Assembly: GCA_964019155.1 (NCBI GenBank)
Contig: OZ025243.1
Coordinates: 31,850,028 to 31,914,027, forward strand
Source of the DNA: Osedax fenrisi
Lineage: Eukaryota > Annelida > Polychaeta > Sabellida > Siboglinidae
DNA: 64,000 bases
Direction of reading: 5' to 3'
Position numbers and translations under genes: made by a program. The notes beneath the pieces are model-generated. The model was not told the origin of the DNA, did no database searches, and was given only the letters and a program-made list of their open reading frames with translations. This document shows, one piece after another, positions 43,750 through 57,064 of the stretch. The stretch's first letter is position 1. Every line of letters starts with the position of its first letter.

Positions 43750-43935
43750 AAAGCATGATGCAGTCTCAGTCTCGGTTACCCAAAGCATCGATGCAGTCTC
43801 AGTCTCGGTTACCCAAAGCATCGATGCAGTCTCAGTCTCAATACCTAAAGCATCGATTCAGTCTCAGTGTAAATAACAATAGCATCATTTAAGTCTCAGA
43901 ATGGGTTACCTAAAGCATCGATGCAGTCTCAGTCT
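43750..43935. repeat. Left subterminal array of the hAT element, ~33-bp unit
   Basis: AAGCATCGATGCAGTCTCAG units start about 33 bp apart (GCAGTCTCAG at about 43760, 43793, 43825), with more diverged units to 43935. Confidence 0.85.
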
Positions 43936-44783
43936 CTATAAAATGCATTGCTCTTAAATCATGCTTATTAAAGGCATCATTCAAGTGTTAGTCTCAGTTT
44001 TCATAAGCTCAATATAGTTTCAGTGTCAGTTACCAGAATTATTGTTTTGTATATCAAACGAAAATAATTTCATTACAAACTATAGACAAGTATCATAAAT
44101 AACTACCAGGAGTGTTAATTGATAAGAATCTTAATATGTTCATAAACACAAAAAGTCAAATCAGCCAACTATCAATTTCATAATATTAGAATTATAAGAA
44201 CAAATATAAATTGTAATACATGTAAATTATTAAATCAAATCTTTATTGGACTATTGTAAGTTATAATTTGTAACATACTTTTAATTAATTTACCTGCTTA
44301 TCAGTTAATGCCATTAAATAAAATAATTCGATCGTCATTAGCGTATTATATAAATTAGTACCAAAATCAATAGACGATCAGTATAACTGAATTGATGCGA
44401 CAACCACACTTACTATCAATTAATTTCCACATTATTTATAAATTACTGGTAACTACACATTTTGCATATCATCACCATCTACAACAATGTTGGTCCAACA
44501 TACCTCGCGAAATTAATAAAGCAATATTCAAGTCTGAGAGTACAGAGAATTATTTTTTGAAATTTTTAAAATATTAGTATACTAAACGAACATTTGAGTA
44601 TATTATAAACAAAATAGCCACCTATCGATACATATAATTAATATTATGTCACATGAAATAGGAAACATTAATAACAATATGGATAAATATATAAAAATTA
44701 TGTTTAAAATGTAACTTCAAAAAGCACCATTTCGGCTCTATTATGTTTTGTAAGAGTCTCATTTCGGCTTGGGATCGTTTGAC

Positions 44784-44955
44784 TAGAGTCTCGGCTCGGC
44801 TTGGGCTCGTTTAGCTAAAGTCTCGGTTCGGCTCGGGCTCGTTTGGCTAGAGTCTCGGCTCGGCATGGGCTCGTTTTTGTTCCGAAAATTAAAGTCTCGG
44901 CTCGGCATCAAAAACCAATAGTCTCGGCTCGGCATCAAAAGCTCGGCATCATTTA
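44784..44955. repeat. Right subterminal array of the hAT element, ~32-bp unit
   Basis: AGTCTCGGCTCGGCTTGGGC units start at about 44786, 44818 and 44850, then shorter AGTCTCGGCTCGGCATC units to the end. GTCTCGG is shared, in inverted sense relative to the ends, with the left array. Short frames on both strands here are repeat shadows. Confidence 0.85.
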
Positions 44956-45051
44956 CATCCCTAATACACACAATGCTTGCAGAACTGGTAACTTGTACTC
45001 ACGTATCAATAGCGTACAATACAAAGTAGTAATACAATTATTATTGTATTA

Positions 45052-45191
45052 CATAATTAATGGAGGATTATAAATTTCGATACTAAATAGATAACACATA
45101 TAATACTATATCAATCATTACCATTACAGTAGTATAGTCTTATATTTGTTATCTATTTAGTAACGAAATGTATAATCCCCCATTAATTATG
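45052..45191. repeat. Inverted repeat, 51-bp arms, 38-bp spacer
   Basis: Arms 45052-45102 and 45141-45191 are complementary with four mismatches. It would form a stable hairpin and looks like a foldback element or MITE. It lies 80 bp from the hAT element. Confidence 0.9.
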
Positions 45192-45437
45192 CAAGTACTT
45201 ATATTATTAATAATATATGTACTATTAGGATATAACAAATTGCATTTTAATATATATTCACACTATTCGTAAAATGATCGCTATGATGAAGTGCTGCTGT
45301 CACACTATAATATGTCGTGTGTACGTAAGTCAGCAATATAACTGGGCTCCGTATACGGACATATATGTAGCCTTAGTTTACACTATCACTTTCATGATGC
45401 AATCATAATAATCATTATAATTAATAATAAGCTCAGC

Positions 45438-45487
<50 letters not shown>

Positions 45488-45648
45488 GTATATATATATT
45501 GTGCTATATATAAAATGTAGCATTGTTCAAAATACCGTAGATTATGTCGCAGGCAAACCTACAATGGTGCGAGAATGACTGAGATTTATACAACTAATTT
45601 TAATGTTATATTAATACAGTACTAATTTACTTGAAGGGTCAAGCGATA

Positions 45649-45687
<39 letters not shown>

Positions 45688-46065
45688 TATTGGAATTATA
45701 ATTGCATTTTTATCTATAATAATGTCGGTGTATTCAATATATTACTAACATTACTATTACACTATATATTATATGATATACGGATAAAGAGATAATATAT
45801 GTAATACACATTAATATATATATAATAAATAATAATAACAATAAAATCAGATTTGGCAATTGCCTGGGTGAAGGAAGAAGCAGAGCTTATCAATTCTTTC
45901 ACCCTTTTATGATTACGAGGAGAAAACATTATATAGGAATATAATTAAAATCAAGAAATAGTAGAACAAAAAATAGAGTGAAAAATTAAATTATTAAAAT
46001 AAATCATCAACTCATAAAGCATAAACCACCATAATATATCAACTTTCCGAATGTGGGTTCATCAA
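45192..46065. other. AT-rich spacer with (TA)n
   Basis: (TA)n at about 45440-45484 and 45651-45681. A 44-codon frame at 45274-45408 (MIAMMKCCCHTIICRVY) is cysteine-rich but unassigned. Confidence 0.4.
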
Positions 46066-46069
46066 GTCG

Positions 46070-46228
46070 AAAACCTTAGGGAATATACTTTCGCCAATAG
46101 TATATACACTGGTAACATTTGGAGCCAGCAAATGCATCTTATGAATCTCGGATAAGTCGGACATCTCGCTAAGTCAGACAATTTTCCCGGTCCCTTGCGA
46201 GTCCGACTTATCGGGAGTTTACTGTACT
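46070..46228 (-). mobile_element. pogo/Tigger-like transposon end
   Basis: On the minus strand TACAGTAAACTCCCGATAAG is followed by inverted CCGACTTATC motifs and GACTCGCAAGGGACCGGG, a terminal sequence type widespread in pogo-like MITEs. Only one end is found. The frame through it is a TIR shadow. Confidence 0.5.
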
Positions 46229-46676
46229 TCAATATTATACAAAATCGTTTTAAATTAGTATTTATACGATGAAAACTAATTTTCATTACTACTGTACAAA
46301 GAAATATGATATTTTATGTGTTAATGCATTACACTAAATGCTCATATTAAATGTAATTTAATATAACATTGAAAACATTATTATATATAAATATATAAAT
46401 ATGTTATATGTTATATGTTATATATATTATAATATACAAATATATATTATACAAACCTCATCAAATCTAAATATATTTTAATGGCGATATTATTGCAAAC
46501 AGCGACAGGGGTTCGCTATTAATTACTTTAGGTACCATATATATATATATATATACCTCCATATCTATAGACAGTATTATATATTTCTCCATACTTATTA
46601 ATATACTTGCATATTATTATATTGATGTGTAGTGTTACGATACAAAATCTGATAGTTCATCTGTCATATATTAATA

Positions 46677-46711
<35 letters not shown>

Positions 46712-47058
46712 ATTTATAATAACAGAATATAAATTAATATTAACATCAATGTAAATATAATATACATAACATGAATATATTGTAGTTATCTGTAATAAGT
46801 CAGAATAAACTACAGTTGAAACACGTGACCCACGCGTAATACTCGTCGACTTAGATTGGAGAATACTACACATGTATTAATGATATAACCTAACATGTAC
46901 CATTGATGGTACAACGTTGTAGGATATTATAGTTACCTAATAGATAACGAATTCTACGCATGTACCCATGGATATCTCATCACTTTGATCAACAATAACT
47001 GAGGTATATAAGTATTGCTATTACATATCATGTATGATATTCTGTGACACATACGAAA
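46229..47058. other. AT-rich spacer
   Basis: (TA)n at 46531-46551 and 46680-46707. No gene recognised. Confidence 0.5.
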
Positions 47059-47199
47059 TCACTGACATATATACGAGATAAATAAGGGCGTGTTTACATT
47101 CGGATGAATACGGCAATATGTCAAGTACGCCCGACATTGACAATCTGCGACATTAAAAACTGTACGCTCAATTCTACTTCCATCTTTTCGATTGTTCAT
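47059..47199 (-). CDS. Small cysteine-containing ORF, possibly an exon
   Basis: 46 codons with VADCQCRAYLTYCRIHPN. The Cys spacing faintly recalls the MNNL domain of Notch ligands (C-x-C-R-x-[FY]-x-x-x-C), but this is too short to claim. The plus strand is also open (MNTAICQVRPTLTICDIKNC). Kept as an unassigned GC-richer segment. Confidence 0.18.
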   Translation of the reverse strand: MNNRKDGSRIERTVFNVADCQCRAYLTYCRIHPNVNTPLFISYICQ

Positions 47200-48259
47200 A
47201 TACGTTATACAAAACGCGCGTGTATGTATGTGTGTGTATGTATACTCCTAGTGTAGTATATCTACACGCATGCAAACCTATACGATGAGATAACATTTCT
47301 AGTGGTGTTATATTTAATACCATGAACTAGATGTGATTAATCCACGTATAAATAATACAATTCCATTTACTAGGCAATCTAGTCTGACTTAAAGTACCAT
47401 GGTAACCAAGTGATTAATTATGTGTGACGACATACTACACTCTTACGTTGTATATGTATGCGCGTGTAGTTTAATTATATAATATATGGTTCACTAGAAT
47501 GTCTCTACCCATATATGCAATATGGGTAGTGATTCACTACTAGTGATACATTTGTTCTATACTCCACATACACACGCGCGCACACACACATGCGTATATG
47601 CATCTAGTAACACGCCATGTGACCTTAGCATAATTACAGTTGTATTGTGTGATAGTTATGTGGAAGTTGTGTTACGTAATTGTTCGCTGTGTATGGTGTT
47701 GTGTCATGGTGTTCCTGGCAGTGCATTGTATTTCTCGCAATTCTTATCAGAGTCTCCTACATATACTTGTATACATATTTATATGAATTTTTATTATTTT
47801 TGAACTTATCAATATAAGATACAAAATTATCTTCCGTTCTATCCATCTACTACTATATGCATACATCTCCTGCCATATATATAACCCCTTCCCAATCTCT
47901 CCTGCTCTTTATATCGCCTCCCCTACAAACCTAACTTATGTATTCATAGTATTTGTTATAATATAAATATACTGATACCATTAAAATATAGCTTTCCATG
48001 ATTTAATGAAGACCTAACATTATAATGGTAGATGATATAGTAACCCATTATTGTTTAGAGCAGGGGATTATAGTGGTTTAGGGACTAGGGATATAATAAC
48101 CACGTGGTAGTACTTAGTATTAGTAATACTAATTTACTTACTACTTAGTTTACTTTATATAATATTTGACACATATATATGTATACTATTCAAAGTAATA
48201 CGAACCTATTTACGATACATTCATAAATGATAAGTTAACTATAGTTACTATAAAGCTTT
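47200..48259. other. Spacer without assigned gene
   Basis: 47522-47803 has a 93-codon plus-strand frame through CACACGCGCGCACACA sequence; on the minus strand a terminal-exon-like GDSDKNCEKYNALPGTP is open. Neither can be assigned. The rest is AT-rich. Confidence 0.3.
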
Positions 48260-48520
48260 GATCCCCCTCACCGTGTTATCGCTAATGCATAACTCGATGC
48301 CAGAACCTACTGCTACGTAATGCTACGTTAATTACCTATCTCTACCTAGTGGTACCTAATCCTCTTTACGGTTAATACACGCGTATACTTGGATAAGCTC
48401 CGGCTTTCTCGGTAATGGACGCTGTTTAATTAGAGATGAACTTGTTTATCCAAATGTACACGTGACTTCGTCGCTCCCTGCTCTATATACCTCTCACCCC
48501 TGCTCGTTATAACGATCTTT
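48260..48520. promoter_or_regulatory. GC-richer island, unassigned
   Basis: Contains TACGTAATG and CTACGTTAAT, and a minus-strand donor GTGAGG at about 48274 preceded by VLASSYALAITR. Not enough to call a gene. Confidence 0.2.
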
Positions 48521-48556
48521 ACGTAATACTAAGTAGGCATATGTTACAGTGATATA

Positions 48557-48599
<43 letters not shown>

Positions 48600-49000
48600 T
48601 GTATACACATTATATTGTATCTATATTCGATAAACATATTATTAGTAGCGTTATACAACTAATACCTAATACCGATATTATATAATTTAAATTATACTGT
48701 TATCCATAATAGCATATTATAATTAGTTTATACTCTAGTCGGTTCTATCTTTCATTCATATTCTCGATATTTAGCTTATTCGATTATTTCACTAGCATAT
48801 TAAAGCCTATTACTAAATAATTCATATCATAAATAATACTTAAAAGGAAGATATAGAGGCAGAGAAATATCTTATAGCAGTTGTATATTTATTATTTATG
48901 TAGTAATACTAATATCTGTTTATCATGATAATGACTGATTCATAACTAATGAAAATATTGGTATTATATATAATACTATACTATACAATATATTACTATA

Positions 49001-49044
<44 letters not shown>

Positions 49045-50846
49045 CCAGATAACGCATCCCTCTATCGACAATAGTCAGATTTAACAAGTTGTAGTGTGAC
49101 TTAGCATAAATCATATTAGTCAGTATTATCCTATTATAAAGTAGTATATTCATCATGCAAACAATTACATTCACTATTAAAGGTAACACAACAGCGATAC
49201 CGATTTACTGATAGGTTTATGTCTATGAACACAACAACAAACTAAAGTTATATTTATATTATAATTACAATTAAACTATATATAGTTTAGTTATAATTCA
49301 AGTTAGTACGAAACGTTAAATGTTATACAATGGAAGTAAGCTACGAAAAGAACAATTATGATAAATAGTTTGTTGCAAAACTAGGTGGACGTAGATGGAA
49401 CAATAGTTAAAAGTCGATACATTCAATTACTTGGCAATGACCTTAATAAAGAACCTTAAAATAGCATAATAACTAAAACAACATTCTATATATACACTGT
49501 ATACCGTGATATTGTAATATTATAGAGAATAGAGATAAATTAATAGAGAATTTAAAATAAAATCAAAATATATTATAGTATAAGTTATATATGTATTATA
49601 TCACAGAAAGAATTATGTGTAATATATGTATAGCATGCTATACAGTAGTAGGCACTAGTAATACTACTAAAGTATAGTACAATCTACTTCTTTAAAACGT
49701 GTTCATTGATGCATTAAATAGAGAACTGACTAAACTATGTAGACACACCGACATTATGACTACTTAGATAAGTGGTTATCACGTTCATGCCCACATACAT
49801 ATTGTTTACAAAATATTGCCCCATTTAATTAAAATATTTAATTACAATATATGTTGTTCTTGATAGAGTATAATTTATTTATCAACAATATAATATTATT
49901 AGAATAATAAAAAATATAATAATATTAATATGTATTTTATTATTAATCAGTGCTTCTTTTAATATTTTCTCCTTTCAAAAAAGTAAATATCTTTATTCTT
50001 CAAATCGGGAAGATTTGATAAGAATTTTTCATTAAGTATTGAAGGATTTAAGGCTTCCTGGCTCAATAATACATAACAAATAACACATTGTGGTTTTCAA
50101 AAATTTATTTATTCATTTTGTGAGACCAAAGGCTAAGAAATCATCATTGTACTTTCTTTTTTTAATGGACATTTTAAAAATTGTATTATAATATTATTTA
50201 AAAATTATTTAATCTAACGAATTTGTTTATAAATGTATGAACGGCCTATATTGTATGTTAATATTTTATATTATTCTATTTTATATATTTATATATAACA
50301 TTATCTATATAACAATATCCTAACAATATCTATATATAGAGAAGTCAAAATAAATTAATATATTCAAATAACTTTTTAAGACCCTATTTGAACGGCTATT
50401 GAATACCTTCCGAATATGATAATAAGAAGAGTAGTGCATCTTTACGTTAATGTGTTATTTAGTAAAGCATGAAACTACGACAATACTTTAATGCAGCATT
50501 TAAGAAGGCGCAATGAGAGGAATTGACTAAATAATAATAATGATTATCCATCACAATATATTGGCGAATTACTATAACGAGTGATGGGAGGATGTGAATT
50601 GTGAAAGTTGTGTTCATCTATAACGTATTATCATAACGTTATACCAACTTGAAATAATGTGGACGTATTATGTATGTAAATACATACACATACTACTAGT
50701 ATGATACTAGTAATATATATGCCATATATGTTCATTATTATCAACTATTATAACTTTGATAACGAAATATGCTATTAATATATACAGTTATATTTGATAA
50801 TAAATATATATATATATATACATATATAAGAATATCTAAAAATATG

Positions 50847-50892
<46 letters not shown>

Positions 50893-51063
50893 TACATATG
50901 AATAATGTATATAAAGGTCAATATTATAAGACAATTTATTTGTAAATAAAAACAATGTCGCATAATGATTATTCATGATTATACATATAAGTTGATCATT
51001 CGATGTACACAGGAATACACATAACTGGTCACATTATAGTAACTATCTACCACATCGTATACC
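48521..51063. other. AT-rich spacer
   Basis: (TA)n at about 48558-48598, 49003-49041 and 50851-50884. Nothing recognisable. Confidence 0.5.
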
Positions 51064-52427
<1,364 letters not shown>

Positions 52428-52435
52428 TACTACTA

Positions 52436-52470
52436 TAGTAGTAGCAAATGATTGGTAATCGTATATTATT
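52436..52470 (+). other. Left target-site duplication of element B
   Basis: TAGTAGCAAATGATTGGTAATCG then TATATTATT matches 54236-54270 with one difference, at 52462 (T) versus 54262 (C). The duplicated sequence includes the end of the TAG tract. Confidence 0.85.
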
Positions 52471-54200
52471 CCATTACTAATTCTACAATTTATTATAATC
52501 ATATATCAACACACGCCACTAATTTAAATGATAATATAAACCCAATGTCATGCTCCTTGTCTATATTTATTTCTCCTTCTACTAGTAACAATGCAAGATT
52601 ATTACAATGTCTGAAAACCTCTTCTCATAATGACCCTATTCCTCTCATACTTATGAAGGTCTTAGCTACTACTTTGTCTAGTTATATATGTGATATTATT
52701 AGCTAATGAACTAGTTCATCTCTTAATAATAGTTTTGTTCACCCTGACCTAAATCATGCTATAATTTCTCCTATTATAAAAAAACACAATATTGATTATA
52801 ATATATTAAGCAACTACAGACCTATATCGCAACTTACTATTATAGCAAAATTACTAGAGAAAGTTGTTTATCAACAACTCATTAATTATATAGAAACAAA
52901 TGATTTATTAGACATCTATCAAAGTGCTTATAGACCATTTCATAGTACAGAAACAGCTATAATAAATGTATTAGATAACGTAATGTTAATGCTCGATGAT
53001 AACTATCCGGTACAAATGTTAATGTTAGATCTCTCTGCTGCATTTGATACCTTAGATCACACTATCATGAAAAATAGGCTAATTAATATAGGAGTATGTA
53101 ACTCAGCATTAGATTGGTTCATGTCATACCTTAAAGATAGAACTTTTTCAGTTAAAACAAATAACTCTATATCATCAACACGTATGTTAACAACTACCCC
53201 AAGGTTCTGTTCTTGGGCCAATACTATTTTTAATTTATATTAAACCTTTATCTGATATTATATGTACCTTCCCAGAAATAAAATACCATCTATATGCAGA
53301 TGATATACTGCTGTATGTTCCGCTCTCACGTTTTTCATCTAAAAACTCAAATGAACTTACGCGCTGTAGTAACGCAATTCATCATTGGCTTACAACTAAT
53401 AATTTATTATTAAATACTTCTAAATCTGAGCTACTGAATATTCCTACTGGCTACCAATTCCCGACTGTATCTATTGATGATACCATTATTATTCCTAGTG
53501 ATAAAATTACATATTTAGGTGTCATATTTGATAGGAATTTAACTTTTAAGTCACATATAGTTGAAGTATGTCGTAAGTCTAACTATGACCTCTACAATAT
53601 TCGTAGAGCTAGAAAATTCATATCAAAAGATATAACGTTAATGTTGATAACATCATTAGTAATGTCTCGTTTTGATTATTGCTCATCTATTTATCACGGT
53701 TTACCCAATAATCTGATGATGAATATATCGAGAATAATCAGAACGAGCACAAGGATAATATACAGACAACGATTATCTGATTATACTAGTGTATACCACG
53801 TTATTTGCATGCTACACTAAAATATCATACTCCATCTACTCGACTTAGATCATCGAATGATAAACTTGTACTCATCTATCATAAATCCAAGTTGATTCGA
53901 ACAACAATCGTGCTTTCTTGTGTAGTTCACCAACGTTATGGAATTATATTCCTCTACATATCAGATCAATACATTCTAGACATAAGTTTAAGAATGTATT
54001 GAAATCATATATATTATCAACGAATTGATACTTGATTGTTTAATATATAATATGTTGTATAACTTATATTACATTATTGTTTATGTTTTTTTGTTTACTA
54101 TATGTTTATGTTTATAATCATTTTTCTTTTCTCACACTTATCGAACAATCTTTGTTGTTATTTAATGAGTGTTTGAATAAATCGTCTTATTATTATTATT
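52471..54200 (+). pseudogene. 5'-truncated non-LTR retrotransposon B, relative of A
   Basis: Lacks ORF1 and the endonuclease. From the RT linker (SSHNDPIPLILMKVLATTL) it reads SNYRPISQLTIIAKLLEKVV, YQSAYRPFHSTETA, MLMLDLSAAFDTLDH, PQGSVLGPILF, YHLYADDILLY, LNTSKSELLN and DYCSSIYHGL. Two adjacent stops (near 52707), a frameshift before PQGS (about 53185) and several breaks after 53800 inactivate it. The 3' end GTGTTTGAATAAATCGTCTT matches element A's and closes with five TTA units, then TAG. Flanked by a 35-bp target-site duplication. Confidence 0.88.
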
Positions 54201-54209
54201 AGTAGTAGC

Positions 54210-54244
<35 letters not shown>

Positions 54245-54246
54245 CA
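54201..54246 (+). repeat. Short TAG tract in the right duplication of element B
   Basis: TAGTAGCAG then TAG units directly after the TTA tail, followed by GCAAATGATTGGTAATCGCA, the copy of the left duplication. Confidence 0.9.
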
Positions 54247-54349
54247 AATGATTGGTAATCGCATATTATTACTACTTATGAACATATAGTTTTAATAGTA
54301 AAGCGAGGAATGTTTTTCTAATTAATTATAATTGAATTAGATTCGGGGT

Positions 54350-54620
54350 TGGCGTGTGACACGCCGTGTGTGTCATAAGTGAACGCCCGCATTAATTATG
54401 ATATCTTGAGGGTTGGCCACGCCCTTTAGAGCGTGATTACGTCACAAAAGAGCGTACACTACCCTAGAACAGAGCGAGCGACCGACCGTCGCGGTTAATT
54501 CGATAACGGCTACGTAGATAAACTGACCTCGTGTGTCTTGCTTGACCACTTCACAGCGGTCCGAGATTAGCGGCGCGGTGTCAACTACACTAGCACTTAT
54601 CGAATAATGTCGTGTTCGCC
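54350..54620. promoter_or_regulatory. CpG-richer promoter-like island
   Basis: GCCACGCCC (KLF/SP type, about 54417) and ATTACGTCAC (CRE/ATF type, about 54437) lie 70-90 bp downstream of element B. The plus strand has AATAATGTCGTG with codons MSCSPSC before GTATGT, a possible short first exon. The minus strand is open for about 48 codons (VDTAPLISDRCEVVKQDTRG and on). None is assigned. Confidence 0.35.
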
Positions 54621-54876
54621 TTCTTGCGTATGTGTGTATGTGTGTGTATGTGTATATGTGTGTATGTGTATGTGTAGATTTGTATAGGCTTATGTGTGTT
54701 TGTGCCGTATATTTACAAACATAACCTATCTCACACGATGTATTCTAAAATTTGAAATATTTCACATGCGTCATCATATATACATTTTAATTGATAGATA
54801 TTCACATTGGTTATCTAATTAACGTATAATCGAATAATGAAGTGATTCTATAGTAGTAGAAATGTACATTTAAATA

Positions 54877-54963
<87 letters not shown>

Positions 54964-55405
54964 TATATTTATATAAATATTATATTATTTATCATAAACT
55001 ATAGGATCACGATTATATTTTGAATAACTCGGAGGTGATAATATTTTTGATTTCCGAATAAGGTCAGAGTTTCAAATCCGGTTGATAACATTTTAAAGTT
55101 ATAAGAAATAAAATATATTATAATAATATTAAATTAAATATTTGCAGTTATGGGAATATTAGGAGTGATTTATGTTAACAGTGTTACCTATAGAGTAATC
55201 ATGGTTACTGAATTCAATCTATTAATAGTATGTAGAGAAGTATAACGTTCACCTCTAAATCATTGAATGTGGATAAGAGTAAAGTTAGTGTAACGAAATT
55301 AATTCACAGTAATGAACTTAATAATGCGGCGAAAGTATAAACATATGTAATTAATTATAATTATTAAAATATTGATAACAAAATATTGATATTTAATACA
55401 TATTT

Positions 55406-55462
<57 letters not shown>

Positions 55463-55760
55463 ATATATCAGAGATTTTGCGAGATTATAAATATCTGTAT
55501 ATATATTGTGTATTACAGGAATAAAGTGGGAATGTATGATAACGTAGTACGTAACATATAACCATCCGAGGAATTACGTATTTTATTTGAGAATTCGGTT
55601 AAACTAACCAGTTTGTCCTAAATATGCGGACATCTGCTGATAACAATGGTATTGACCGTACTGGTCAGATATATACACTAATCACTAATCACTAATACAT
55701 AGGCATAGGTACAATGCTTATTATCTCGACAGTAATACAATAACTAATATATATTATATA
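54621..55760. other. AT-rich spacer, one tRNA-like relic
   Basis: GT-rich repeats at 54630-54680 and (TA)n at 54882-54968 and 55410-55468. At 55023-55097 TAACTCGGAGG and GTTTCAAATCC are spaced like tRNA boxes A and B and may be a relic SINE head. No gene seen. Confidence 0.35.
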
Positions 55761-55761
55761 T

Positions 55762-55905
55762 ATTTTATTGGTGGAGTCCCTTCACCTGCATATTAGATGA
55801 AGTTTTCACTTATAACAATATGGCTCAAATGTCCCTTCGAAGCCGCTCTCATGTTAATGCATTTAACGAGATCCGATCATTTATTTATATACAATTTTAT
55901 ATTTA
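55762..55905 (-). mobile_element. tRNA-derived SINE copy S4, 3' part
   Basis: On the minus strand: GATCGGATCTCGTTAAATGC, GAGAGCGGCTTCGAAGGGAC, then ACTTCATCTAATATGC and GGGACTCCACCAATAAAA. The head is missing. Confidence 0.75.
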
Positions 55906-56146
55906 TATGATACACACACACATATATATATATATATAATATGTATATAATATATGTTCGCCTTATTGGTTTAAAGCCTAGTATTATATCCGAGCACTGT
56001 AAGACGTAAGATGGGCCATCTAACTTCGTACAGTGTATGCCCATCAGCATGTGACAATATGACCCACAGGTTAAGATACACATGTCCACATACACACATA
56101 CGAAGGCGCATGCGTACAGGGATTACACGTAATATGTCACAAACAG
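55906..56146. other. Spacer; possible downstream part of the minus-strand gene
   Basis: Contains TATTGGTTTAAAGCCT at about 55965, which resembles the SINE box B in the opposite orientation, and GGCGCATGCG (NRF1-like) at about 56105. Frames on both strands are Cys-containing but unassigned. Confidence 0.3.
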
Positions 56147-56224
56147 TTAGCTACATAGCACGGTGGATGAGGAGGACGGAAGAGGACGGATGCTGATAAG
56201 CGGGGATTTCGAAATAGCCGCCAT
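56147..56224 (-). CDS. Candidate N-terminal exon, unknown protein
   Basis: ATG at 56224 lies in ATGGCGGC, a YY1-type site that often overlaps start codons in TATA-less promoters. The frame reads MAAISKSPLISIRPLPSSSS and four more residues before a stop, so a donor would have to lie just before 56149, for example at GTAGCT. NRF1-like ACGCATGCGT (56267-56276) and a TTACGTCA site lie just upstream. No family is recognised. Confidence 0.3.
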   Translation of the reverse strand: MAAISKSPLISIRPLPSSSSTVLCS

Positions 56225-56320
56225 GTAATAGTGAACAATTAACGTACACGATCAATAGGCAAATAACGCATGCGTAGCCTTGATCTACATGCACAATAGA
56301 TTACGTCATATATGACGCAT
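56225..56320 (-). promoter_or_regulatory. Candidate TATA-less promoter (NRF1, CRE-like)
   Basis: ACGCATGCGT at 56267-56276 and ATTACGTCATATATGACGCA at about 56302-56321 precede the candidate start at 56224. Confidence 0.35.
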
Positions 56321-56528
56321 TAAGCTAGTTAATTTCCGTATTACACTTAATAGAGGACTTAATTGTTCTTTTAATTATCCATCTCAAAAAGCACGTTATA
56401 ATATCATTAATATATATTGTACTTTTATGTATAGCATATATGTAGTATACTCTATGTGTATATTTAGTATGCTATTTATGTAAATGAAGTATACATATAT
56501 GCTACTTTATGTATACATAAATGCAATA

Positions 56529-56576
<48 letters not shown>

Positions 56577-56740
56577 TGGATAGATAGATGTATTTTGTAC
56601 CCGATAACAAAAACGGAGACGGATACCCGCAGGATGTCTCGGAGGATTACATTACGGATGTACGTTATACAATGTACAACGTACAATGTCGTACATGTAA
56701 ATCGTATACATATATGTATATGTGTATGTATATATTGAGT
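56321..56740. other. Spacer with (TA)n
   Basis: (TA)n at 56531-56571. A frame at 56588-56773 is not recognisable. Nothing else. Confidence 0.5.
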
Positions 56741-57030
56741 TATGGTTCGTCAGACAGGCTGTGGACAGTATGACCAGGGATCAAACCTCACCTAACCCAT
56801 ACAATAATCGTAATATTCAGAAGTGATATTATATAATTTTATATAATAAAGTAATCATCTTTCTTAAAACTGAGTATGCCTTAACGCAGGAGCGGCATCT
56901 AAGGGATATTAGAGCCATATATGGTTATAATTAAAAAGTCATTTAATTAGAGGTTAATCATATACTTTTCTCGTGGTATATGACTTTACTGCCTTTTACT
57001 GAAGCCATTACAATTGTTCAAGTGAATCCG
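56741..57030 (+). mobile_element. tRNA-derived SINE copy S5, variant 3' module
   Basis: Head with TATGGTTCGTCAGACAGG and a box B-like GGGATCAAACC (about 56777), body AGTGATATTATATAATTTTA, ATGCCTTAACGCAGGAGCGG, TTAGAGCCATATATGG, then a 72-bp module (56952-57023) in place of the usual AACTTCATCTAAG end. Confidence 0.75.
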
Positions 57031-57064
57031 ATATATGTACTGTAGGTATGTACTTGGTATTATA

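Larger units (their letters stand above)
43724..44963. mobile_element. hAT-type DNA transposon, non-autonomous, 1.24 kb, perfect 8-bp TSD
   Basis: Ends TAGGGATGTACATGATGC and (inverted) TAGGGATGTAAATGATGC; ATACACAC is duplicated exactly outside both ends (43716-43723, 44964-44971). TAGGG termini and an 8-bp duplication are diagnostic of hAT elements. Different tandem arrays fill the left and right ends. No hAT transposase is present. Inside, 44392-44577 has a frame ending WSNIPREINKAIFKSES, which recalls the C-terminus of LINE ORF2, perhaps a nested relic. Confidence 0.88.

Noticed and set aside
44843..45073. Repetitive SARH-type frames on both strands at 44.8-45.0 kb
   Set aside because: They are translations of the hAT right subterminal array.
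45274..45408. Cys-rich 44-codon frame containing a GTAAGT donor
   Set aside because: No acceptor exon, no family resemblance, AT-rich surroundings.
55023..55097. tRNA gene
   Set aside because: Box A/B-like words are present, but no cloverleaf arms or acceptor stem could be drawn; kept only as a possible SINE relic.
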